A DNA stretch of 64,000 nucleotides from Allomyces macrogynus ATCC 38327. Lineage: Eukaryota; Blastocladiomycota; Blastocladiomycetes; Blastocladiales; Blastocladiaceae. The notes beneath the pieces were generated by a model that had not been told where the DNA came from, made no database searches, and worked only from the letters and a program-made list of their open reading frames with translations. Positions 9,856 through 22,800 of this stretch are shown here, piece after piece. Numbering within the stretch: the first letter of the stretch is position 1; each line of letters opens with the position of its first letter. The translations under genes and the position numbers were made by a program. Location of the stretch: NCBI GenBank assembly GCA_000151295.1, contig GG745352.1, forward strand, positions 155,384 through 219,383, read 5' to 3'.

Positions 9856-12138
9856 CTATGCCTCGCTCCCACCTCCACTTCTCGGCTTCCTCCCCCCACC
9901 CCCACCGCCCGCAGCCCCGGCCCTCCCCCTCCCACTAGCGCCACCCGACGCGCGTTTCTTGAGCGCCGCGTGCGTTGACGTCGGCGACCGCGGCCCCATC
10001 GCGCCGTCATCGAGCCTCGGCACTTTACGCGGGCTGCGGCTGCGGGTGACGGCGGGGTCGATGACAGGGACGAGACGGACGATGGTGATGATGACGAGGA
10101 CATGGGCGACTTGCGTTTTGTGAGTGTCGGGGAGGCGAGGGCGGGCGGGGTCGAAGCGGTGGTGGTGCGTTGGTAGAGGGTGAGGGGGTTTCGGATTTGA
10201 TGGCGAGTGCCGTATCTACGTCAGAGCAAGCGAGGGCGGAGTTAGTCGGGGGGGGGGGGGGCGCGGTGCATGCAGAACGGTGGGTTGCGAGACTGGCGTA
10301 CCGGAGAACGTGGGCGACGGCGGAACCGGACTCGTGACCCCGTTGCTCGGCGCGGGCGCGCCGTTGGAGGTCTCAGCGGGGGCTGGTGCCGAACCCGACG
10401 CTCCGGCTGCTGCTGTTGATGCGCCGTTGCCGCCGCCGCCGCCGCCGCCGGCGCGCGGCGACCCGACAGCGACGTTGGGCGGCGAAGTCGATGGTTGCGG
10501 GGTCGGTAGAGACCGTTGTCGTGCGGAGTCGCCGTTGGCGCTAGTCGTCGAGGGTGGTGGTGGCGGAGGGGGTGGAGGTGCGGCGGTGGTGGTCGTAGCT
10601 GTTTGTGCAGCGGAAATGGCGGGTGGTGGTGCGCCCTTCGCGGCGGACGCAGCAGTTCGGCGGTTCTCGTCGATCGCGGCGGCAATTTCTTGTAGTGCCT
10701 CTGTTGGCGGGTGGAGTCAGCCGACGCGCGAGAAGATGGAGAGGTGACAATAGAGAACAACGTACGAAACGCGCCGACCGACTTGACTTGCGAGTAGACG
10801 ATAATGTCGCGCATCGAGTTGACCACATCGGCAATCTACTCGGCCGCACGCTCTGGAGTCAGAACTGCCTTCTTCACCAGCGACACCATCCGGTCACTGA
10901 GAAACGTACTTCAAGTGCACGCATCAACCGCACGGCCACACCATACTCATTCGTCATCGCCTCCGGCAACTTGAGTTTCGGCGCGACCGCGTCCAACCCC
11001 GTCGGACTCGCCGGCCCGCCCGCACTCCGTGCACGAAACGCCGCATCCACATCCGCATGCCACTCGGCAACCGCGCGTGCGACGGCCGGCCGCGGCACCA
11101 ACTCTTCCGCGCGCCGCACGACCAAATCCCAAAACTCGATTTTCAGTCCCCAGGCGTCGTGCGCGACCATGGCCGGCACGAGCGTCACCCTCAACAGCGC
11201 ATCCGCGACCACCACGGCCCCCGTCGCAAACCGGTGCGTGATCGACACTTTCGGCGCGTGCAACACACGGCCACCCGTCGGCAACACGACTTCCCGCGCG
11301 GGCGCGTCGAGCGCCAAGTGCGCCGAGACCAGACCCGTTGCGTACTGTAACGCAAAGTACCGCGGCAGGAACCCGTAGGGCAGCTCGAACGCGCGCGGTG
11401 CCGCTGCTGCCGCGGCGGCCGCACCCACGTCCCCTCCACCAGACGGAGCAGCGGCGGCGGGGGTCGTGTACCGCCACGTCGCCGAAGGCACGAAATGCCG
11501 CGCAACGACCGTGTGCCAGTGCGCGAGCTGGTGCGCCGCATCGGTCGTGCCGGCGCGGGCGCCCATTCGGCGGCCAATGCGAGGACGCGCGTCAGAGCTG
11601 CGCCGGCACCGACGGCGGACGCTGCAGAGGGTGGGGGAGGTGGCGGGAGAGCGACGCTTGGCGTGCGTGTCGGGAGCATCGTGTAGGAAGGTGGCGGCGC
11701 GCGGAGCGGTGGGAACGCGAGGCCTGCGGGTGGTGGAGGCGGCGGTAACGCAGCACCGACGGGCATCATGGGATGCTGCTGCTGCACGCCGGGCGCCGTG
11801 TGCGGCAGGGACGGTAGCGGGGGTGCTGGTGGCGGAGCGGGCGTGAACGCGGCGCCGGGTGGGGGGCGCGCGAGCTGGGCGTAGGGCGCGGGGGCGGCGA
11901 CTGAAGGCGCGCGTTGGAGGGTTGCGGTCGGGCCGGCGGGCATCGTCATGGCGGGAACGGGGACGGCGGCTGGGAGCAGGCCGGGTGCGTGCAGCTGCAG
12001 CTGCTGCAGGGGAGGTGGCGGCGCGTTGGGCGCGCGCAGTGGAAGTTGCTGCTGCTGGTGGTGCTGCTGCATCATGGGCGGGTAGGCAGCGGGCAGCGGT
12101 GGCGGCGCGGTGGCGACGGCAGCGGGGCCCGCGTTCAT
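9856..12138 (-). CDS. LIM-domain-binding (LDB/SEUSS/Adn1-type) transcriptional co-regulator
   Basis: The start at 12138 gives MNAGPAAVATAPPPLP, followed by a long Pro/Gln/Ala-rich N-terminus of about 190 residues. The LIM-bd domain follows: ALTRVLALAAEWAPAP, then HWHTVVARHFVPSATWRYT, RAFELPYGFLPRYFALQYAT, KVSITHRFATGAVVVADALL and GLKIEFWDLVVRRAEELVP. There is a one-base frame break near 11560-11590 inside the domain, in a GC-rich run. Intron 10836-10909 (GTACGT...GAGTAG) restores MRALE-IADVVNSMRDIIVYS. Intron 10701-10765 (GTACGT...CAACAG) restores AF-QALQEIAAAIDENRR. The tail is low complexity, includes a 14-base C run (frame uncertain) and basic patches (SPRKVPRLDDG), and stops at 9856. Family members are adaptors that dimerise and recruit DNA-binding regulators in the nucleus; in fungi they control adhesion and morphogenesis. 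Confidence 0.78.
10248..10261 (+). repeat. G14 homopolymer
   Basis: Fourteen consecutive G bases lie within the 3' coding part of the LIM-binding gene (C run on the coding strand). Length error or slippage here would shift the C-terminal reading frame. Confidence 0.95.
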
Positions 12139-13020
12139 GGCGAGTGTTGTCGAGAGGCGGGCACGTGCTGCTTGTCGGTGCGCGTGGAGGTGCGTGTGCG
12201 CGAGTGGGTCCAAAGTGAAGAGGGGGTGGTTGCAGGCGGAGCCGGGGTGGTTGCAGGCTGGCAGAGGTGGTTGTCGCGGGTGTGGTGGTGGCCGAGGGCC
12301 TCGCAAGGGGAGAGCAGCAGGACAAGGGCGGCCGACCCGCGCGGGAGACCCGCGAACCACGGCGGAACCAAGCGAAACCAGCCGAATCCGCCGGCGAATC
12401 GTGGGCTCGAGCTGTGGTGCTGCCCGGGTGCGCTTTCCGGGTTTGGCTTGTGTGGTCGCGTGGCCGAGGTTTGCGCCTGGTTGGTGGGGAGTTTGCGCCG
12501 AGTTTGCGCCAAGTTTGCGCGTGCAGGTGTGGCGTGGATGCGCGTGCCGTGCGGTGAGCGCGTGCATCCCACGTGCTGTGCCTGCCACCGCTGTCAACGG
12601 ACCTGCGCGCGACGGCCGTCGAACTGCTCGAGCCGTGTGCCGCAGGTCACGCCGCGCGTTGCCGGGCAGCAGCAGCAGCAACACGCGCCTCACGGCCACG
12701 CAGCCCGCACTGCGGGCGCCGAGCGGACGGCCGGCACACACACACGGCCAGCACACACACACGGCCAGCACACACGCACGTCCGGCCTGGCTCGGGAACC
12801 CGCACACAGCAGCGGCCGTCACCCTTGCTCACGCACAACTGCCGACACCAGCTTCAAGTCGCTGTGCTGTCGTTCTCGATCCCGCGCCTCTGCTGTCGCC
12901 CGCGCGCCCCCGTCCGCCCGCTCGACCCGCCCCGCGCCCATCCCGACCGCCGCTCTCGTCGTGCTGCGGCCGCAATCCTGCCCCTCGCCGTCGCCCGCTC
13001 CACCTCTCCGATCCTGAACC
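12139..13020. other. divergent promoter region, LIM-binding gene / importin beta
   Basis: No coding sequence is supported in these 880 bases. They must contain both start regions and include the CA-rich tandem repeat at 12734-12781. Confidence 0.6.
12734..12781 (+). repeat. CA-rich minisatellite, about three copies of a 17-bp unit
   Basis: Three adjacent copies of GCACACACACACGGCCA are visible, the last one diverged. They lie about 240-290 bases upstream of the importin beta start. Confidence 0.85.
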
Positions 13021-16000
13021 ATGAACATTGGCGAGTGGCTCGCCGGCTCGATCTCGCCTGGTCGGTACCGAACCGTCCCCCACTCGCCGTCGTCTCGCCG
13101 CGTCATGCACGCGTCCGTGGCCCGCCCCTGCACCGCAAGCCCGCCCGATCGAAAACTACCGCGGCGCGCCGCCTGTTGCGCCAACTCGGGACCTGGTCCG
13201 GGGCTGCAAGCCGCGCGACACCCTCCCGCAACGCATGGGACGCGTGCGGCGCGCTGCTTGGCAGGGCTGCGCTGCCGAAACGGCGGGCCGTACACGTCAG
13301 TGGCAGGCTGGTCAGAAATGCCCCGCCGATCGGACGTGACACGCGGGGTTCTGCTGGACCGCATCGTCGCCGTCGTCGTCGCGTGCGGGCGAGCTGCCAG
13401 CTGCCAGCTGCACGGAGCTGCGCGCCAGCGAGGTGGCTTATCGCGCTGGGTGCCGTGCCGTGCGACTGCGAAAGCGACTCGACTCGACTTGGCGCGCGTG
13501 CCAAAGCGACACGACGCGTGCACCTCAAACGACTGCCTTGACGGGGCACCCACCTCGACACGACCCCGCCGCTGACCTCTTCTCTCTCTGCTGCTCAACC
13601 CTGATCTAGACCAGCGCGTCCGTGAAGAGTCGGAGCGCAACTTGGAGGCCGCCTACAACTCGGACTACGTACGCTTCCTCTCTCTGCTCGCCTCTCATGT
13701 ACTCCCGCCTCGAATCGGTTCAAACTGACTCGATTCTGTCCACTAGACGACCTACATTGGCCTGCTCACCCAAGAACTCGTTAACCCCAACGCGGCCGGG
13801 CATGTGCGCACTTCGGCCGGCCTCGCCCTCAAGAACGCGCTCACCGGTCAGGTTCGTCGTGATTTTCTTCAATTGCCTACCGCGTCGCGGCGCGTCGCTT
13901 CGCGTTGCCCCTCCGAATCAACGCGCTCATCACGTTGCCTGTCGCGTCTCCTTTGACAGGAAGCATCGATCAAGGAGTCCAAGCACCAGAAATGGCTCGC
14001 CGTCGACCCCACGCTGCGCAGGCAGATCAAGACGGCCGTACGTTTGATATTTTTTTGCTTTTCGTCCTTCCTTTTTGTGTTTTCGTTTCTTCCTTTCGCA
14101 TTTTCCTTTCCTTGCCCTTTTTGCTGTCGTGGAGCAATACAGCTCTTGTACTCACTTTTTCCGTGTCGCGGTGTGGCTGTTCTAGATCCTCGGCAACCTC
14201 GACTCGACCGCCGGTGGACCGACGGCGCAAGTCATTGCCGCCATTGCTGCCGTGGACTTGCCGCGCAACGACTGGCCCGAACTCATGCAGCAGCTGCTTG
14301 CCAACATGACTTCGGGCACGTCGTCCGAGAATCTCAAGGTGCACTCGATGACCGCCATTGGCTACACGTGCGAGCTGATTGTGCGTATTTTTGACTCTGT
14401 TTTCATCTTTATGACGGACGGCGGTGGTCTTGTTCCACGTGTGAGACGGAGACTCACGCGAACGAAATCTCGTAGGACTCGTCGATTCTCGCGACGCAGT
14501 CGGACAACATTCTCACGGCCGTCGTCAACGGCGCGCGCAAGGACGAGCCGTCGGCGCGTGTGCGCAAGCAGGCGCTCGACGCGCTGGCCAACTCGCTCGT
14601 GTTTGTCAAGGCCAACTTTGAGCGCGAGGCCGAGCGCAACATTATCATGCAAGTCGTGTGCGAGGCGACGCAGGCGCCCGAAGTGCCGGTGCAAATCGCA
14701 GCCTACCAGTGCCTGATCAAGATTGTCGACCTCTACTACAAGTACATGGAGCTCTACCTGAAAAAGGCGCTCTACGGCGTGACCATTTTCTCGATGCAGT
14801 CGGGCGAGTCGGACGTGGCGCTGCAGGCCATCGAGTTTTGGAACACGGTCTGTGAGCGCGAGTACGATTTGCTCGCGCAGGCCGAAGAGGACGCGTTCAT
14901 GGGGCGGCCCACGCTCGAGCCGTGTTTGCACTTCACCAAGAACATTCTCAAGGAACTTGTGCCGGTGTTGTTTTGGCTGCTCTCGCAAAAGGACGAGGAC
15001 GATGACGACGACGACTGGACGCCCGCCATGGCCGCCGGCACCTGCCTGTCGCTCGTTGCGCTCACTGTCGGGCACGACATTGTCCCGCACGCTCTGCCGC
15101 TGATCGAGGCCAACCTGCGTTCCGTCGAGTGGCGGCAGCGCGAGGCCGCGGTCATGACGTTTGGCGCGATTCTCGAGGGCCCTAACGCGGCCGACTTGGC
15201 GCCGCTCGTCAAGCAGGCGCTGCCCTTCTTGCTCGACAATACGGTCGACCTCAACGCGCACGTCAAGGACACAGCCGTCTGGACTCTGGGGCGCGTGTGC
15301 GAGTTTATGCTCGACCATCTCGATCACGCCATGCGCGAGTCGATTGTTGCCGCCCTCGTTCGCGGGCTCACCGAGTCGCCCCGGATTGCCGCGTCGTGCT
15401 GCTGGGCGTTGAACAACTTTGGCGAGCACGCCGTGCACTTGCTGGAACTCGACGAGCAGACCGCGCATGCGGTTGCCGCGCTCGTTGAGCCCGCCGTCAC
15501 GGGGCTCGTCCAGGTGTCGGCCCGTGCGGACAACGCCAACAATGTCCGGTCGGCCGCGTACGTGGCCCTCGGGACGTGGGTCTCGATTGCGACGCCCGAC
15601 CGCACCGCGCTCGTCCTGCGCGTCTGCGAGGAGTTGCTGCGCCGGCTCGAGGCTGCGCTTGGCACGCAGTACTCTGCTACCGCCGCCGACTTGCAGGCCA
15701 ACCTGTGCCTGGCCCTCGCGCAGACGGTGCGCCGGCTCAGCGCCGACGTGGCCCCTGGCGCCGACCGCGTCATGGACGTGCTGATTCGTGTCGTCACCAT
15801 GGCGTCGACGTCCAAGGCCGCCACGGTCCTCGAGGACGCGTGGACGGCCGTCGCTGCGGTCGCAACGGCGCTCGAGACGGGTTTCATGCGGTTCATGCCG
15901 GTCGTCCTGCCCTTGCTCGTTGCCGCGCTCAACAACTACGAGGAGCGCGCCGTGTGCACGGTCGCCGTCGGTGTTGTCGCTGACTTGACGCGCGCGCTCG

Positions 16001-16596
16001 ACAGCGAGTTCTTGGCCTTTGCCGACGGGTTCATGGAGGTCCTCGGCAACCTGCTCGTGAACGCGGCGGTCTCGACGACGATCAAGCCGTCGATCATCAC
16101 GTGCTTTGGCGATATCGCGCTCGCCGTCGGCACGCACTTTGAAAAATACCTGACGGTGGTCATGGGCGTGCTCGCGCAGGCGATCGCCATGGTCAAGGAC
16201 CCGGCCGCCCCCAACGCTGCGGCCTCACCCGAGACCGTCGAGTTTATTGAGCTCATGCGCGAGGCCATTGTCGATGCACTTGTTGGGATCGTCGCGGCGC
16301 TCGCGCCCGCGGGTAAAGGCGACCTCCTGATCCCGTACTTGGATGCGATGTGTACCGCCATGCACGCGGCCGCGTCCAACTTGCCGCAGGACCCGGAACA
16401 TGTCGTGCGCCAGATTGCCGGGCTGGTCGGGGATTTGGCGGCCAACATTGGCGCGCCCGCGCGTGTGCAGCTGAGTCAGCCGTGGGTCGCCGAGTTCTTG
16501 ACGATGGCGGCACGCACGCGGTCGTTTGAGACGGGGACCCGTGAGACGGCCAAGTGGGCGCGCATGATGGTCAAGGACTTGGCGCGCGCCGGGTAA
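13021..16596 (+). CDS. KAP95: importin subunit beta-1 (karyopherin Kap95)
   Basis: This HEAT-repeat receptor carries importin-alpha cargo complexes through nuclear pores. Exons are 13021-13060, 13610-13668, 13747-13851, 13960-14037, 14186-14380 and 14476-16596. They give 865 residues, close to yeast Kap95 (861). The tiny first exon MNIGEWLAGSISP joins to DQRVREESERNLE; the resulting N-terminus lines up with Kap95. Other family blocks are GLALKNALTG, LPRNDWPELMQQLLANM, CEATQAPEVPVQIAAYQCL, the acidic loop DEDDDDDDW, AVMTFGAILEGP, DTAVWTLGRVCEFM and SCCWALNNFGEHA. All five introns are GT-AG with visible CTGAT/CTGAC-type branch sites. The first is unusually long for this window (549 nt). The reading frame is intact. 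Confidence 0.96.
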
Positions 16597-17273
16597 GCGG
16601 TGCTGTGGATTGGTGAGTGGCGGCGGCGGGCGGTTTCGTTTGTGGTTGATTTTTCTTGATCTCGCTCCCGCACGTCGCGAGGTCGTTGGAGCCAGGCATG
16701 TGGTCGGTCGTCTTTCTTTTTTTTTTTTTTTAGCCATTTTCGCGTCTCTCTTTGTGCTTTCCATCTTTCCTTCACCCATCGGCCCAGTCGGGCCTCTACT
16801 CCTCCCTGTTTCTCTCTCCGGTGCATCGCACCCATCTCCCCTTTCCCTCTCCCTCCCCCTCTCTTCTCTCCCTCAAGATTTCTTGGGATACATTTGTCGG
16901 TCTTTTTTTTTTGGTTTGGGCTTGGCTGGCGTTTTCGCGCGCTTTTATATTTTTTTCTTCTTCTGGCTTGAAAAATTGGTGCATTGGTCATTTTTTCTCT
17001 TTATTGTGTGTGCTGTTCCTTTCGTTTGCGTGTTCATTCCCGCTTGGTGCCCGGCCTGGCACCAGCAAAAACTTGTCTTTCTCGACACGCTCGACCAGAC
17101 CGTTTCCGAGCCGATGTGAGCCGCGTCCTCGCGCCTTGACCAGTGGAGATGAGAGGACGAACCCACCCGAACGCCACTCCATCCAAATCCGGCCGTTCCG
17201 ACATAAACGAAATCCGCGATGTATTTTCCAAATCCCCACCCCCACCGGCTGGCGTCTCACTCCCAACCCGACA
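16597..17273. other. convergent 3' region, pyrimidine-rich
   Basis: Long T and C/T runs (for example near 16720-16735 and 16905-16915) separate the 3' ends of importin beta and Pet127. No gene is supported; terminator or 3' UTR functions are likely. Confidence 0.5.
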
Positions 17274-19442
17274 CTACATATCCCAGCCATCGTCATGCAC
17301 GACCCCCTTTGCATCCACGGGCACATGGCAGTTCCGCGTCGTGTACATGACCTTCGGTTTCCCCTTGACCTCGTCATACATCTGCCGCGCTTCGTCCTCC
17401 GACACGAAATGCCGCTCGAGCTGTGCGCGCATCCGGCCGCCGTCGGACCCGCGCACGCGGTGGATCGCGAGGTACTGGTCCCTGCGCAGTCGGTAATAAT
17501 CCATGACTGCATGATCACTCGCATCGTCCACCTCGATCGCGTACCGCACCTTCCACGCGTCGCCCATGCGGACCAGCGGGTGCGCGTCGGGCTCGACGTT
17601 ACGCCCGTTCACCGTCGACGTCGTGTACAGCCGGATGCGAGATACGCGTGGCGGATCGAACGAGCTCGACGCTGGGTCGAGTTTCTCCAAGTTTGCGTCG
17701 GTCGGGTCGGCACCGCTTGCGATTTCCTCGACAAAGATTGACTGGTGCGCGTCCGAGTCGATGGTCACGCGTAGCAGCGGGTGCCCACCGTGGTGGTCGA
17801 CGACCTTGTCCAGGACGTCCTGCAACAGCTGTACGGAAATCGCAAACGACTGGTCGCCCATGGCCGACGACCCAAACAGGCTCGAGTCCATTTCCTCGAG
17901 CGAGATGTACTGGAACCCGAAGATCCGCGCGGTATTGTGAAAGGCCACAAATATCCCGTCCATCTGCCCGATCCGCACCTGCAGCGAGTATTTCAGAAAC
18001 GCGGCACGAATCATGTCGTAGTACTCGCGCTCGAAACTGGCAAACAGGCCGTGCGAGTACCGCAGGTGGTACCGCGTGTTCTCGGCGTAGTTGTCGGCAT
18101 CCATGCGGACGGCCAGCGCCGCGCGCGTTTTCAGGTCGAAGGTTTTCCGAGGCAGGCGCGGGTCCACGCAGTCGAGTTGCGCGCGCAGCATGAATTTACC
18201 GGACTTGCCGTAGAAGTAGGTTTCGGGCGGGTGGATGTGGTCGTCCGGTAACGGGTTTTTCGCGAGGTGTTGCGAGAATTCGGTGCGCGGGCAGGTGAGC
18301 ATGCGTTCCATGGACTTGCCGAGTTGCGAGAGCACGGTTTCGCGCTGGTCGATCGACTTGTCGGCGTCGATCGAGTAGACGGAGCCTTTACGCCCGCAGC
18401 AGGATGGTCGCGGGCGAGCGCGACATTTTGGTGAACGTCGCAGGCTAGAGAAGGGGGGTGGGTGGGATGGTCAGAGCGGGATGGGTGGGAGGGTGGGTGG
18501 GGTGGGGGGCGGGGGGCGGGGGCGTTGCGCAACGGACCTGCGCGGAAAACTCTTGCGAGAGCCGCGTAATGTCGATCGGCTTGCCGCCGGAGATCATAAA
18601 GTACATTTGCGAGAGCGCGCCGGAAATGGACGAGGTCGACGAGAAGAAGGAGCAGCCGTGGTCGGCGGCCATTTTGGTGAGCGTCTGCGGGGGTGGGAGG
18701 CCGGGTTAGTTGGGAGCAACAGGTGAGTGGAGAAAGTGACCGCCAGCGCGCCTTGTCGCGCGACGCAATGATAAACGGCGAGAACGAGTCAAAGTTGATA
18801 TCTTCGGGCTGCACGATACGCTGCAGGTACGGGTCGAAATTGTAGATGCCCGTGCGCGGGTCCTGGAGAAAGTGCACGCCGGGGCTACACAGTTGGGCGG
18901 CGGGATCAATTTTTGCTGGATCCAGCGCGTATTCGAGCGAATTCGAGGATGTACTTGAACAGCACGCGGTCGAGCCCGTGGTGCAGCTCGGCGACGGGCG
19001 CCTGGTTCGGCACATGCACGGCTACACAATCGCCACCCATCCACCGCATGATCAGATCCGCGCATTGTAAAGATAGCAAAACAACCCCAAGAAAAGGCAA
19101 ACCCTCGTGCGTGAACGTGCTCGCATCGACCGTCTTCCAATCCAACGCCGTGCCCGACATGGGCTTGAACGCTTTACTCCCACCACCTCCACCAGTCTTG
19201 CGGTGCCTGGCGGGACCCGACTGCTTGAACGAGTTCCAGACGTCGCCATGCGCCGACGGCAGGACGGCCGCGGCGGCTGCCGGTCCAGAGGCAGCGCCGG
19301 GCTTACCGCTGTCGCCAGTACTACGCTTGGCCGCGGCGTGCTTGTTGTACCGCGGCTGCATGGTCTTAGCAAGGACGCGCGTTGACGACAGGTGCCTTAT
19401 CCCGGCGACGGCGCGGGGCGGCCGCACGGCAAGGTGTTGCAT
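17274..19442 (-). CDS. PET127: Pet127-family mitochondrial RNA-processing protein
   Basis: Pet127 proteins act at the mitochondrial membrane in 5' processing and decay of mitochondrial RNAs. Proposed exons, transcribed leftwards: 19442-18955, 18884-18752, 18684-18538 and 18444-17274. The N-terminus (MQHLAVRPPRAVAGIRHLSS) is basic and Ser-rich like a mitochondrial presequence. Diagnostic blocks are HHGLDRVLFNPGVHFLQDPR, IYNFDPYLQRI, FFSSTSSISGALSQMYFMIS, YFYGKSGKFMLRAQLDCVDP, FEREYYDMIRAAFLKYSLQV and IGQMDGIFVAFHNTARIFGF. Phase is correct at the second junction only if a GC donor at 18751 is used. Near 18388 one base appears to be missing between SRSPATILLRA and GSVYSIDADKSID. Homology resumes immediately after, so I read this as a sequence error rather than a pseudogene. 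Confidence 0.88.
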
Positions 19443-19880
19443 GGTTGGGTGCGTGATTTCGGGGAGCCGAGGTTGGCGGTGGCGACCTGGGTCCGGGTGG
19501 AGAAGCGAGTGCGTGGGTCGTTACGCCGGGATCTTGGTGGGGCAACGCTTGTCGCGGTCGAATCCTGGCGGTTGATGTTGTTGTCGGTGGAGATAGCCAC
19601 TGTGAAGTTGTTCAGACGCGGAGGAGTGCTGAGTCGGTGATCAGAATCAATGGCAGGGACACATTGACAGCGTCAGGCGCGCTCGCGTGACGCCGCTCCA
19701 CCGCAATTATTTCTGGTCGTCGTTTCGATATCGTCGCGATCACGTCGACTCGTCGTTGCTGCTCGTCTCGGCCATCATCTTTCATTTCGCACAACACAAC
19801 GACCGGGAACGACCACGACGGCCACAACCTTACTCTCGAATCCTCTCCACAACTTGCACACCGAATCCCGACCCATCCTC
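19443..19880. other. divergent promoter region, Pet127 / DNA polymerase alpha
   Basis: No coding sequence is supported between the two start codons. Confidence 0.5.
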
Positions 19881-22800
19881 ATGTCCGACCGCCGCTCATC
19901 GCGCCGTTCCGCGGCAGGCGGGTCCCGCGCCGAGCAACTTGCCCGTTTGCGCGACCTGCGCGACGTTAAGGACGGCGTCACGACGCGCAAAGACCAGTAT
20001 CGTGTCAACGACGATGAATCTGCGACGGCCATTTACGACACGGTCACCGACGACGAGTTTCGCCGTCTGCAGCGCGACCGGATGAAGGAGGACGCGTTTG
20101 TCGTCGACGATGACGGCGCCGGGTACGGCGCCCCGATTGAGAGCTGGGAGGACGGGGACCGGTCTGACCACGACGACGACGAGGACGATGCCGGTGCGCA
20201 CAGGTGTGTGGTTTTGCTGTGAAGAATGTGCCAGCGCTAATGGACCAACTTTGGTGATGGTAGGGTCGCGCCGAAGGACAGCTCACAGCAAGGCGGGGAA
20301 AGGCAAGAGCTCGACCGCCGCCGCCGCGGCGCCGTCCAAAAAGCGCCCGCGCGAGCAGCACCAGGCCGGGATTGCCGAGGCCTTTTCCAAGGTTGAGCGC
20401 AAGGCCGTCAAGGCCCCAGCGGTGCGTTTTCCTCGAATTGCCTGCCTGGGGTCGCAGCAATCATTATTCTAATCGTTCTCCTCAATTTAGGTCGCGTCCG
20501 CGCCCAAACCCACGTCCAAGGAGGAGACCGATTTCCTCAGCTCGCTGCTCGCCGAACTCGAAGACGACGCCGTGGGTCATGCCGGTGCATCCGCATCGTC
20601 GTCGTCCACCCCGAGAACCACCTCTGCGCGCAAAAAGCCGCGGCTCCTGCCGCCCGCGCCGTCCTCTTCTCTCGCATCTTCCAGCTACCGCGCATCGGAT
20701 ACGTCGTCACCGTTCCTCTCGGGCCCGCCGCCCGCGGCCATGCCCGACATGGACGACTTGCTCGCCGACGCGACGCCCATGGACATTGACGACGCGGAAC
20801 CAATGGACGTGAAACCCGATTTGGCCATGCTCGATTCCGTGGACTCAGTTCGTGCGGGACCGAGCAGCGCTGACCTGTCGGCGCGCGTGAAAATCGAATC
20901 GGACGTGATCAACGTCGGCGATTCGTCCCCGGCAACGGCACCAGCCGCGGCACCACCACCCGTGTCCTCGACGGCGACGGGCCTCGAGGTGAAGGCCATT
21001 TCTACAGTCAAGCCCAAACCGCGCGCGCGCACGACCATCGACCTGCCGGCATTTGTCGTACCGTCGTCGTCGTCTTCTGCGCACCCGAACGCGTCCGCAT
21101 CCACGGTCACGGGCCCCGTCCCGCCGCAGTCGGTGCTCGAATCCGACGGGTCACTGCACTTTTACTACATGGATGCGGCCGAGCACCACGGTGTCGTCTA
21201 CCTGTTTGGCAAGGTGCGGCACGGCGCGACTTACGTCTCGTGCACGCTAGCCGTCGAGAACATTGAACGCAACGTGTTCCTTCTCCCGCGCGAACGGCGA
21301 ACGCGGCGCGACGGCACGCACGCGACCGACGAGCTTGTCGCGCCCATGGACGTCTATGCCGAGTTTGACCAGATGCGCCGGCCGCTGAGGATCGCCAAAT
21401 TTGCCGCCAAGTTTGTCGACCGCAAGTACGCGTTTGAAGTGCCAGACGTGCCGGCCGCCGCGAGCTGGATGAAGATCGCCTACTCGTTCCAGGACCCGCC
21501 GCTGCCGGCCGACTTGAAGGGCGAGACGTTCTCGCACGTGTTTGGGACGAACACGTCGGCGCTCGAATTGCTCGTCATCAAGCGCAAACTCATGGGGCCC
21601 GCGTGGCTCGTCGTGCGCGACGTGGCCATGCAGGCGCCGGCGTTTTCGTGGTCGAAAGTCGAGGGCACTGTGACCAACCCCAAGAGCATCACCGTCATGA
21701 AGGCCAACGGCGCATCCCCCGTCCCGCCGGCGCCGCCGCTTACTGTCATGGCGCTCTCGGTCAAGTCGGCGCTGAACGCCAAGGGCCAGCAAGAGGTACT
21801 GACGCTCACGACGCAGACCTACTCGCTCGACGACGACGGCACGCAACAGAACGTGCAGCAGCTCGTGCTCGTGCGTCCGCCGACGCTCGGGACCACGATC
21901 CCGCCCGTCGGGCAGGACGTGCGCGTGCACCAGCAGGAACGCAGTCTGCTGAGCCAGTTTATGGCGACCGTACAAGTGCAGGACCCGGACGTGCTCCTCG
22001 GCCACAATATTGCCGGGTTCGACCTCGAAGTGATCTTGTCCCGGTTCAAGCACCTGAACCTCGGCGGGTGGTCGAAACTTGGCCGGTTGCGGCGCACGCA
22101 GTGGCCAAAGGCCACGCAGTTCCGGACGATCGTCGCTGGCCGGCTCTTGCTCGACACGTACCTCGCCGCCAAGGAATTCATTGGGTCGTCCAAGTCGTAC
22201 TCGCTCACGCACCTGGCCGCTACCAAGTTGGGCCACACGCGGCCCGAGTTTGACGTGACGGCCGTGCGGCAGCAGTTTGCGGCGCCGCATCTGTTGCAGC
22301 AGTTGCTCGCGTTTACGGTCGAAGACTGCGCGCTCGCCATGGCGCTCATGAAGCACTTGAACGCCATCTCGCTCTACAAGCAGCTGACCAATATTTGCGG
22401 CAACTTGTGGTCACGCACCATGATTGGCGGGCGTGCCGAGCGCAACGAGTACCTGCTCCTGCACGAGTTTCACGCGAAAAAGTATATCGTGCCCGACAAG
22501 CCCGGCTTCGGGCAGCATGGCGGCGGCGGTAAAGGCGGGAACGTGCAGTCGGCGGCACCGGCGCCGCAGGCCGAGCCGAATGCCGACTTGGACATGGACG
22601 AGGCCGGCGAGGACGGTGTCGTGGGACACGAACAGGCGGCGGCATCGGGCGGGACCACGACGACGAGCCGCAACAAGCGGCGCAAGCCGCAGTATGCGGG
22701 CGGCCTCGTGCTCGAGCCGAAAAAGGGTTTCTACGACAAGTATGTGCTGCTGCTCGACTTCAATTCGCTCTACCCATCGATCATCCAAGAGTACAATATT

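Noticed and set aside
10830..10850. In-frame TAG inside the LIM-binding domain, suggesting stop-codon reassignment
   Set aside because: A 74-nt GTACGT...TAG intron (10836-10909) removes it and restores the motif. Many genes here also end with TAG, so the code is standard.
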